Of a DNA stretch of 64,000 bases, positions 55,243 through 64,000 are shown in pieces. Below the pieces are notes generated by a model. The model saw only the letters and a list, made by a program, of their open reading frames with translations, did no database searches and was not told the origin of the DNA. Made by a program: the position numbers and the translations under genes. Every line of letters starts with the position of its first letter. The stretch's first letter is position 1. Source of the DNA: Arachis hypogaea (taxonomy: Eukaryota > Streptophyta > Magnoliopsida > Fabales > Fabaceae); NCBI RefSeq assembly GCF_003086295.3, contig NC_092051.1, forward strand, positions 80,236,445-80,300,444, in the 5' to 3' direction.

Positions 55243-56303
55243 AAGGTGGTGGAGTTCCTTCTTTGGTCCATCTTTTTCTATGCTTTAAATAAGGAAGATC
55301 TTGTATGAAATAGAACTTGCTTCCATGTTAGTTTAAATCTTTTTGAATTCTTTTTTTTTTAGTTTGGGTGATGAAGAGGTCTCTGTGTGCTGGTCTTTAT
55401 GTTACTGCACCATTTCTTTACTTACTTGTATGCTTGTTCCTTTTGAATCAAATGAAAAGAGAATGAGTGAGTTTTAAAAAGACCAGAGAAGAGTTCATAC
55501 TAGGGAGTAAATCCATGAGTTTGTGGTATGGTCATAAGTTAGCTAACTTGGTTCAACCACAAGGTGGGAAGACAACTATCTGTCATGAATACTATGCTTG
55601 AGACACACCCCATGAGACTAGCTAAGTAAGAAGATCCTAATAAGAAAAAGGGAAAGAACAATCAAGGTTGAGGAATAAAAGAAAAAGAGTAAGCAATAAG
55701 GCCATGCACTAATAGTTTTAAATCTTGAGGCATGTGTCTGTGGTGTTCCTGTGTGAGGGATCTACTTGGATGAATAAGCTCTTAGGAGTGCCTTATCACT
55801 TGGTAACTTGGGTTAACTAACTCGGGATTATCAGCTGAAAGTCCACTATCAAGAGTAACCCTCACCACAGAACATTTAGTAACCCAAAGAGGTGCTGGAC
55901 ACCAAGGCCTCAAGTAAAGAAAAAGAATAAACTATATGCCTATGGTGTGCATGTATGGGGGAGAGACTTGAGCAAATAAGTCCTTAAGGGTGTCTCAACA
56001 CCTAGCACCTTGAATCAATTGGTTCGGGAGTGTTGGCTGAAAGCTTATCTTAAAGAGTTGCCCCCTTACAGAATACTTAGCCTGAAGGACACCAATAATC
56101 CCTGAAATGACAATAAAAGGATCAATGAATAAAAGTCTCATGGGATGTAAGCAAAGTGAGTATTGTAGGGCATGATAAAGGTCTGAAAGCCAGGAATGAA
56201 CCTAAGTTGCTATGCATGAAACCACCATAAAATCAGTGACATGACTTCCACAAGAATGACTCATTTCTCTTGGCATTTCATTCATCATTCTCTTGTTCCA
56301 GTA
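55243..56303 (+). other. 3' noncoding region (complex D, right unit)
   Basis: Colinear with 4730-5786, including paired CTGTGGTGT and CTATGGTGT blocks at 55738 and 55940. No gene was found. Confidence 0.65.
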
Positions 56304-56340
56304 CTTGCTTAGGGACAAGCAAGCTTTAAGTTTGGTGTTG
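56304..56340 (+). ncRNA. H2 hairpin and PPT position (complex D, right unit)
   Basis: Arms CTTGCTT/AAGCAAG around AGGGAC (56304-56323), then AAGTTTGGTGTTG (56328-56340). Confidence 0.75.
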
Positions 56341-58360
56341 TGATGCCAGGGCATTTTGGCCAGTTTCACTGACCTTTTCTTTACTATTTTTAGGGTAGTT
56401 TCATGTATTTTCTTAGGAAATAAGCTAGTTTTGGGTAGATATTCACTTACACCTGGATTCAAGCATACATTGTGCATTTTACATGATTTCATGAGGATTT
56501 TGCATGAATTTAGTGACAAATTGTATGCTGCATTACCCATGACTTGGACTAGAACTTTGATGCACTCTATTGTTTGATTTCAGGACCAAAGGAAGCAAGG
56601 AATGGGAGGTAACTTGCAAAGTTAATGAGAAAAGTGACTGCCAATAACGCTCTCGAAGCCATCATTACCCACGTTAAGAGTCACGTTAACTAAGTTAACG
56701 TGAACTCTAATGTGAAGAAGGGAATTTGGGCCAACGTTAGTGACACTTAACAATCTCACTAACGTTGGCCAATGCTCACAAGTGGCCACGTTAGAGTCCA
56801 CGTTAACTTAGTTAACGTGGCCTCTAACGTTAAAAAGGGGAAAGGAAGCAAACGTTAGTGACATTTAACATTGTCACTAACGTTTGCCTAAGTGCACAAT
56901 GCCACGTTAACTCCCACGTTAACTTAGTTAACGTGGAGGCTAATGTGAGAGAAGAAGGTGATGGCCAACGTTAGTGACACTTAACATTGTCACTAACGTT
57001 GGAAGGAGCCACACAAGCCACTATGAGCCACGTTAACTCCCACGTTAACTTAGTTAACGTGGAAGCTAACGTGGATGAGTAAATAATGAGCCAACATTAG
57101 TGACACTCAACATTGTCACTAACGTTGGGGATGGCTAAGCATGGCCACGTTATAGAGCCACGTTAACTAAGTTAACGTGCACTCTATCGTGAGACATGGG
57201 GGCACATTGGAACGTTAGTGACAATGTTGAGTGTCACTAACGTTCTCGAAGGATGGCAAGCCCACGTTAAAGAGCCACGTTAACTAAGTTAACGTGGGCT
57301 CTAACGTAGGAGCAATGGGGGCTTTTCAACGTTATTGGGAAAGTTAAGCCCCAATAACGTGTGCGAAGGACCTAGAGGCAACGTTAGTGGCAACGTTTGT
57401 GCCACTAACGTTGAAGTTAACGTGGCTTTTACTTAGGAACGTTGGTGAGAAAGTTGATTGTCACTAACGTTCTCGAACTCATATTTTTACTAAACGTTAA
57501 CACCCCTAACGCCCTGAGCTCAAGTCTCTGCCCACTTCACACTTTCTCTCTGCAAGTAAAGCCAAGCCCAAATGAAGAAAAGAACTGCTTCAAACTCAAG
57601 ATCCAAAGGCCCAAGACTTGAAGAGCCAACTAGAAGATGAGAAGAGTAGTATATATAGGAGTAGCTTTGAATTATTTTAGAGAGTTTCGGGAGTTAGAAA
57701 ATAGCATAGAACTACTTCTTGTATTTACTTTCTCTGCACTTCTAGTTTTCATTATGTATTCTCCATCTTTGTTTTCATTTTCCAGAGCTATGAATAACTA
57801 AACCCCTTTCATTGGGTTAGGGAGCTCTGTTGTAATTTGATGGATCAATACTAGTTTTCATTATTCTTCTTCTATCTTTTCTCTTGATTTTACTTGAAAG
57901 CTTTCGATCTTCATCCAATTGGGTAGTTATCTTGGAAAAGAAACTATTCATACTTGGATCTCTTCGGAACCTTGGAAGAGGAATGAAGAGATCAAGCTAG
58001 AAATACTTTCTCATGCTGGACCAAATTGGGTTTGCATGGATATGTGACTATAATCCTCTCAATGCTTGATTTGGGAAATGCATGTGGTATAATCAGTGAC
58101 CATACTTCATCTCTTCTCATGAGCAATTGAGCAAGGAATTGGCTATTGATCAAGATTTAAGAGATTGAATTACAAGACATTGTAATTCAATCACTTAAGA
58201 TTGCCAAGGAGATCAATGAGTGCATTGATTGAGGAAGAGATGTAAATGAGATTGATCCGGAGAATGCAACATCTCCTAAGCCCAATGAACTCCCCATTTC
58301 TGATCTTACCCATTCTCTTTAATTTCTGTCATTTACATTTATGAGCAATTCCCCCATTCC
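56341..58360 (+). repeat. Third LTR of complex D (truncated on the right)
   Basis: First 2020 bp of the A-family LTR, with palindrome array 56669-57480 and TATA 57650-57658. It breaks at CCCCCATTCC and continues as an unrelated LTR, so its U5 is missing. Confidence 0.9.
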
Positions 58361-59386
58361 TAGAAGCCCAGAAATGCAGACTAGAGCCAAGGACAAGCAG
58401 ATACTCAACACACATTCACTTTACACAATCTTAGTTTTAGTTTTGAATCTTAGAGAGAAAACTACTACTTCCTCTAAAGTTCTTCACATTCATAGATTTC
58501 TAGTTTTATGCTTTTGGATTGGATAATGAGAAGAGTTACTACCTCCATTTGAAGTCTCTATCATTACAGTTTGCTTTCTTATTTCCTTACTCTCTTAATT
58601 TCCATTCAGTTTGTTTAGAGTTACGTATGGATATCTTTGATTTTGGAAAGTATTAATGCAAGAGTTATTTTTACATTTAATTTCATTATTTGTTTGAGTA
58701 TCATCTTCCCTTAATTTATTATTTCAAAAATAGCTTTTACTAAATTAATTTTAATTACCATGTCTCCTTTCTACTCCCTTTACATGTTTGCGAAAATGGC
58801 ATCCATGTCAATGGAGTAGGCTCCCAACTTGACTTTGGAGTTGATTAATAGGAGACTTTTAAGTTGGAATACTCAAGTGTTAATTTGTAATTGAAAGTTG
58901 TTGACTGACTCTCTAGTCACTAATGCTAATCCTTCCATAGGAGAGAATTAGGACTTGTGAATCAGAGTCGGTTCAGTTACTTGACTTTCCTTTATTCCGT
59001 AAGGGATAACTAAGTAGAAACAACAACCTGTTACTATTACACTTGGGAAAATTTAACAAGGATAAAACTTCCGATTAATCTTCTCCTAGTCAAGACTTTT
59101 TATTTTAATTACATAAAAGCTCTCGTTAATTTCCATTGCTTTAATTTATAATCATTTATTTTTTCATTCTCCAACTCTAAAATTTCTCAGAAAATTCCTG
59201 ACCAATAAATTGCACTCTTTTGTCAACTTGTTGGGAGACGACCTGGGAATTCTACTCCCAGTATTTTATTCTTAAATTGTGACAACTCTTTTTAAATTGA
59301 TAAGCGGAATTTTTGTGGGTTAAGAACTGTACTCGCAACGCTGTTTTTCTTATAAATTCTTAATCGGCAATTTTTCGCCCGTCACA
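58361..59386 (+). repeat. 3' part of an E-like LTR
   Basis: Diverged but colinear with 20245-21185 (CAGACTAGAGCCA, GAGAAGAGTTA, AGACGACCTGGGAATTC with TACT-CCC-AGTA). It ends GCCCGTCA and is not followed by a plus-strand PBS. It could be the lost 3' LTR of G or another old copy; the divergence makes the first unlikely. Confidence 0.65.
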
Positions 59387-59434
59387 GATTCACAATATTC
59401 ACAATAACCAATAATAAGGCAAACATATGCAATT

Positions 59435-59451
59435 CCCCAGCAACGGCACCA
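59435..59451 (-). promoter_or_regulatory. Minus-strand primer-binding site (tRNA-Asp type)
   Basis: Reverse complement reads TGGTGCCGTTGCTGGGG, two mismatches to the tRNA-Asp complement. It lies six bases inside a minus-strand LTR ending at 59458. Confidence 0.8.
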
Positions 59452-59457
59452 AAAACT

Positions 59458-60500
59458 TGACGGAGGAAAATCGTCGGTAAAGAATTTTTCAATAAAATGG
59501 TGTTGCAAGTATAGTTCTAAACCGATTATTAAACCTCAATCAACATTTAATTTGTTTGTCACTTAAGCAAACCCAATAAAAATCGAAGTATTTAAACCTC
59601 GGGTCGTCTCTCAAAGGAATTACAGGGAAGTGTACTTACTAATGGTTATGGAAAAATGTTTTTGGGGTTTTTGAATTAAGAGACAAGAAAGTAAATTGGC
59701 AAGAAAATAAAGTAATAACTAAGAAAGCTCTTAGCAAGGAAAGAGAATTAGAAGTCCTATCCTCATTATCGTCATCAATTGTGATGGTAAATGTAAATTG
59801 CCTTCACTTAGTTAACCTCCAACCAATGAAGAAAAGTCAAGTGCATACAATCAACTTGAGTTCACAAGTCCTAGTCAACTCGTAGTGAAAGACTAGATTT
59901 AGTGAAGTTCATGCTAACTGGCAATCTTCAATTACCAATCAACAAGAGACTTTGGCAATTCAAGAGTCTCCTAATTACTCAATCCAGACCAAGAACACAA
60001 AAATCTATTTTAAAATTCAACCAAGCATTTTATCAAAATAAAATCATAGAAAAGTAACAAGAAATAGTAAAATATAAGATTAACAACTGCAAGGAACCAA
60101 TAACCAACAATTAAAGAAGAAGCAATAAACATGAAATACTTCAAATTTCATTAAAAGGGAATTAAATCTAACAAGAAGAATTCACAAACTAAATTGAAAA
60201 ATTAAATAAATCAACAAGATAAGATAAACTAAGATGCTAGAATAATAAAAGGTAGAAGAGAAACTAAATTAAAGCAAGATGGAAATCTAAATTTTTGAAG
60301 AAATAAAACTAAAAGAAACCCTAAAACCTAGAGAGAGGAGAGAGCCTCTCTATCTAGAATTCTATATCTAAACCTAATGTGTGAATAAATGAATGATTCA
60401 ATGAAGAAAGAAGAAGAAGAAGAAGAAGAAGAAGAAGAAGCTAAGCAAAAGCATAACAGAAAGTTCGCATCTCACTCGCATAACTAAACGTAAAGCAAGA
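59458..60500 (-). repeat. Minus-strand LTR of an E-like element (right boundary approximate)
   Basis: Minus-strand end TTTTCCTCCGTCA adjoins the PBS. Further in, AGACGACCCGAGG and GAACTATACTTGCAACACC match the U5 of E. The body contains AAACCCTAAAACC-like leader sequence near 60320 and a GAA microsatellite. The start of the LTR was not identified. Confidence 0.6.
60409..60440 (+). repeat. GAA microsatellite
   Basis: About ten uninterrupted AAG units. Confidence 0.9.
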
Positions 60501-60517
60501 TCGTAGGGAAGCTAAAA

Positions 60518-60580
60518 CATATATATATATATCAGAGTTCCAAAATTACAGATATCACACACACACACACACACACACAC
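60518..60580 (+). repeat. AT and CA dinucleotide microsatellites
   Basis: A short (AT) run near 60519-60531 and about 12 CA units at 60556-60580, followed by further AT/AC runs. Confidence 0.9.
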
Positions 60581-61799
60581 TTATATATATACACACAAAG
60601 GTATCTCAAAGCACAAAGTAAACACCTGCTTTTTGTTATAAACCTCTAAGAGGGACAAAATGTAAAATATATAAGGCGGAGAATCTATATCCATATATAT
60701 ACATAATCAAAATAGAAAACACCAAAAGTGTAGTTGTTCCCTTCTAAAAAGGGCTCCAAACACCTCTATGAGGTGCCTTTCGACCTGCATCTGAAAAATA
60801 GCAGAAATATGTATGGAATAAGAACCGAGGATTCTCAGTATAATAATGGTATCCGCATAATTAATATACAGGGTCCTGGAAAGTCAGAGACATTCCTAGA
60901 ACTTCGTTTACTCATTAATTAACTTAAAATTAAAATTAGTTCTAAACCAGAAGTTTGGTAATCTAACTACGGGATTCCTAGCTCTAAGTTAATTCTTCGT
61001 CTTCTTCTCCCTCAAACCTCCTAAACATCAATGGAACAACCCTCATCACTCCTCCACTATATGAGGGGTCTATCAAAAACATACACAAACAAGCCAAACA
61101 AAGAAAGCACAGGTAGAATTCAGATACTGTAATTAAGCAAGTAGTAGATAAACATGGCAAAATAATTAGGCAAACCAAAACAAATACACACTCAAACAAA
61201 ACATTCAAATGTGTATGATGTATGCCTGTTCTACGGTTGTTGAGCTCAACTGTCGGTTATACAGCCAATCCGACATGTTCTGGTAGCTAACTATTGGACA
61301 GTCCCTCTGTGCGCACATCCCCAAGCTTAATAATAGCCATGGAAAAAATCCCAAGCTTATCCATGGGGGAGACAATCACCCCAAGCTCAAATTTATGTAT
61401 ATATGCATGTCCATGGAGGAACTCGGGGAGTTAAAGTGTCCGGTCACATCTTGTGATAGATGGTCAACAATTTGTCTCAATATGTATAAGCCACATAGAT
61501 ATTTAATTTATTATTTCTCAATGTCAACATCATCATCAATTTATATTTCATTTCATCTCAAATTCATCATCATTATCAATCACATATGATGTATCCTTCA
61601 TCAGTTCCTCACTTTAACAATTTCAACCATTCACTTCTCAACCGCCTTCTCAATCTTCTATCTAACTCATTCAATACATTCAGTCTTGTTCTAAAGCTTA
61701 AAAACCTTGCTAACGGAACCTAAACAGGTGTTAAAGAGGTTTGGAGAGTTAGAAGAATGGTTTAAAATTTAAAAACACACTTTTCATAAAAGTAGGGGT

Positions 61800-62035
61800 T
61801 CCGCATATGCATGCCATATTTTGCGTACGCAGAAATTTAAAATTTTCCATGTATGTGACACTTGTTGGCGTACACGAGACCCTTGGGCAGGGAATCATCG
61901 CCATGTTACGTGGTTCTGCTTGCGCACGCGGCTTGTAATTTTTCCCATTTCATGTACGCATACCATTCCCGCGTACACGAGATGTCTAGGCAAAGCCTAA
62001 GATCCGCGTCATGGGCATGTTCGCATACGCAAGCC
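61800..62035 (-). repeat. GCGTACGC-type palindromes in the chromovirus LTR
   Basis: Words such as GCGTACGC, GCGCACGC, CATACGCAAGC and GCGTACACGAG recur about every 30-50 bp in otherwise AT-rich DNA, echoing the CpG arrays of the other LTRs. Confidence 0.55.
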
Positions 62036-63176
62036 CATCAGAAGTGGCAAAAGCTGCTAAGTTCCAAAAGAACCAGTTTTACACACCAAACTTCAAATGT
62101 GCATAACTTTTTCATTAGAAATCATTTTTAGTCCGTTCTTTGAACGTTTAAATTCCACGAACCGAATTTTATTCGGAAACAAAGTTTTGGCCCGTCAAAG
62201 TTAGTCAAAATTCAGCTTTTACCAAAAACTCCAAATCACAAGTTTTCCAAAACTTTAAATTCATATCCAACATGTCACAACCCAAAACATCCCCTTATGT
62301 CTCAAACCATATTCTCATGCTTTTCAAATCACTTCACAACATACCAACACTTAAAACCACACAATCTAACATTTTATTCATACAATCTCACCAAACCAAC
62401 ACTAAACATTAACACTTCATATCAAATACATATATCATATCTACTTCCAAATCCCCATTCACAATCCACATCAATTTACACAATCATTTTCTATTTCCAC
62501 AAACCATGAATAATTCACATAATCCAGCTTATCCTACGGTCAACTAGCCTAAGTTTTCACATGAAATTATACATTAACTATGAGAAACCAAAACCATACC
62601 TTGGTCAATTCCTCCCTAAGGTTGGAACACCTCAAAATTCCCTCTTTACTCAAGTTCCAAATCTCCAATTTCTCACCAAACAAAATGTCAGCTTCCAAGG
62701 CTCAAATCAATCCTCTAACATCCACCAATTAATTCCAAATGATACAATTTTAATGTAATACCACAAAATTAACTATAATCAATCATAGGGTTACCAAATT
62801 TCAATAATTCACAAGGGTTTAACAATTTCTTACCCCTCCGATGGATTAATTGGACAAAACCCAACAATTCCCACAAGCTAACTTGATCCTAAAATATGAG
62901 AACATCACAAATCACAATGCCTATAACCTAATATTTTGAAATTACAAGGAGGAAAGGCTGGGTGAGAAAATGTAAATTTCTTACCACTTTGCCTAAATGA
63001 TTTCAAAGACCTCAACGCGGTGGTCGCATGGCCGCAAACGGTGCGGCGATCAGAGCTCCAGATTGAGAGATATGATGGATTGAATATTGGATGGGGTTAG
63101 GGTTCTTCTTCTTTTATCTTCCCCTAAGCTTGAGCGTGTTTCCCTTTAATTTTGGGGAAGAAAGGCTAAGCTCTTT

Positions 63177-63184
63177 TATTTATA
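63177..63184 (-). promoter_or_regulatory. TATA box of the chromovirus LTR
   Basis: TATAAATA on the minus strand, about 200 bp inside the LTR and next to GGGCCCAAGACCACCA, a usual legume Tekay arrangement. Confidence 0.6.
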
Positions 63185-63386
63185 TGGTGGTCTTGGGCCC
63201 AGTTTGGGCTCGGTCCAACCGGTTTGGCCCATTGGCCCAGTTTTGAGCCAAAATCTTTAAAATTAGTGTCAAAAGTGGTATTTTAAATATTTCTGCCTCT
63301 CTAGATTATAAAAAATTAATTTCTTAATTTCTTTGAATATTATTTAATTTATTAGCTAATTATTCATTAATTTTCTGGAGTTTACA

Positions 63387-63424
63387 TCCTACCTTCCTAA
63401 TTAAGAATTTTGTCCCCAAAATTC
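63387..63424 (-). ncRNA. H2-type hairpin and polypurine tract of the chromovirus
   Basis: Minus strand: GAATTTTG-GGGA-CAAAATTC (63424-63405), then AGGAAGGTAGGA (63399-63388) right before the LTR. Same layout as H2 of the Athila-like elements. Confidence 0.75.
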
Positions 63425-63427
63425 ATA

Positions 63428-64000
63428 TCAGTTACCTGAAAACAAGTGTGGATAGTTGTTTCTCATCTCTGACTCAGGTTCCCAGGTATGTTCCTCAATC
63501 CCAACTCGACTCCAAGCCACCTTTACTAGCGAAACTTCTTTTCCGCGCAACCGCTTAATACTAGTATCCTCAATTTGGACCAAAGTTACTTGAAGCGTCA
63601 GATCCTCTCTCTATTGAATTGATTCAGGTTCTAGAATGTGGCTGGCATCAGAAGTGTATTTCTGAAGCTGTGAAATGTGAAATACGTCGTGCAAGTTTGA
63701 AAGATGCGGTGGTAGGGCTACCCAAACACCACTGGCCCAATTCTTTTTAGAATCTGAAATGGACCGATATAACGAGGACTTAGTTTCTTTATCTTAATCG
63801 CCCTACCCACTCCTGTTGTTGGAGTAACCCTTAAGAATACATGATCTCTTTCATCAAATTCTTACGGTTTCTATCTCTGATCGGCATAGCTTTTCTGGCG
63901 ACTCTGAGAAATAAGCATTCTATTGCGGACTCTCTTAATTTGTTTGGTGGTCTCAGCTACTAACTTAGATCCCAGTAAACTTGACTCTCCAACTTCATAC
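63428..64000 (-). pseudogene. Integrase C-terminus and chromodomain of a Tekay/Del-like chromovirus (partial)
   Basis: Read from 64000 leftwards: YEVGESSLLGSKLVAETT, MLISQSRQKSYADQR, DHVFLRVTP, LSPRYIGPFQILKRIGP (the GPF-type integrase C-terminal module). After a one-base shift near 63735 come LPPHLSNLHDVFHISQL, then a chromodomain-like end with LRGKEVSLVKVAW and HTWEPESEM, stopping at 63428-63430. Other breaks are two stops near 63865-63875 and one near 63613. The integrase joins cDNA to the chromosome and the chromodomain steers it to heterochromatin. The rest of pol lies beyond the window. Inactive copy. Confidence 0.88.

Larger units (their letters stand above)
46490..58360 (+). mobile_element. 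Complex D: A-family element with three LTR copies and two internal regions
   Basis: Order: LTR head (46490-46594), deleted internal region keeping only its 3' noncoding part (46596-47673), full LTR (47674-49828), full internal region (49829-56340), third LTR (56341-58360, cut on the right). This sharing of a middle LTR suggests unequal recombination between LTRs or of a tandem pair. Same gene set as A and no pol. Inserted in F's 3' LTR. Confidence 0.87.
60600..63386 (-). repeat. 3' LTR of a minus-strand Tekay/Del-like chromovirus (left boundary approximate)
   Basis: Begins TGTAAACTCC at 63386 (minus sense), directly after a purine tract. It shows GGGCCAAACCGGTTGG words, TATA box TATAAATA (63177-63184), a GC-rich leader with CGCACCGTTTGCGGCC-like sequence (63010-63050), an AT-rich stretch and a CGTACGC-rich stretch (61800-62030). 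No open frame here looks like a gene. The far end was not located. Confidence 0.65.

Noticed and set aside
61862..62758. Short plus-strand open frames in the right-hand region
   Set aside because: They lie within a minus-strand LTR and show no domain or conserved start context.

Overview
The window is plant repeat DNA and contains no recognisable host gene. It is a nest of Ty3/gypsy LTR retrotransposons. AT-rich composition, tRNA-Asp-type primer-binding sites and Athila-like pol ends (integrase C-terminus closing in a VNGxRxKxY-type motif) point to a legume genome. The LTR beginning TGATGAGCGGATAATTT resembles, from memory, the peanut (Arachis) FIDEL/Feral families. That species and family assignment is a tentative inference and was not searched.

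Layout from the left: (1) 1-8187, element A, a pol-less gag-protease element whose 5' end lies outside the window; its 3' LTR (5824-8187) carries an array of long palindromes. (2) 8188-11280, a minus-strand LTR-like segment. (3) 11281-12893, the 3' part of element G. (4) 12894-46489, element F (Athila-like, autonomous type but decayed). (5) Element E (19697-43478, TSD GAGAT, identical-length 1489-bp LTRs, gag-PR-RT-RH-INT) is inserted in F's extra gene. (6) Element B (29415-40361, TSD CGCCG, identical-length 1751-bp LTRs, gag-PR only) is inserted in E's extra gene. (7) F's 3' LTR (45386-46489) is interrupted by complex D (46490-58360), a sister of A made of three LTR copies and two internal regions. 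(8) 58361-60500 holds two truncated LTRs facing each other. (9) About 60600-64000 is the 3' end of a minus-strand Tekay/Del-like chromovirus (integrase C-terminus, chromodomain, PPT, LTR).

Approximate hand-counted LTR divergence is highest in F (about 5-6%), intermediate in E (about 3%) and lowest in B (about 1.3%), which agrees with the nesting order.

All the Athila-like elements, with or without pol, share one plan: LTR, tRNA-Asp PBS, leader, gag-PR(-pol), a small hairpin just after the stop codon, usually an array of CpG palindromes, an extra sense-strand gene of unknown function (called ORF2 here), a long 3' noncoding region, a second hairpin, a PPT-like word, then the 3' LTR. The most interesting signal is in the noncoding parts. 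One hairpin has loop AGGCAA and lies after the gag/pol stop; another has a GGGA/AGGA-type loop and lies before the PPT and, in F and B, also before ORF2. Both keep their shape while the stem bases change in a compensating way between families. The second is also present in the unrelated chromovirus. With the word AAGTTTGGTGT (19 exact plus-strand copies) they look like a shared RNA signal system that non-autonomous elements also keep.
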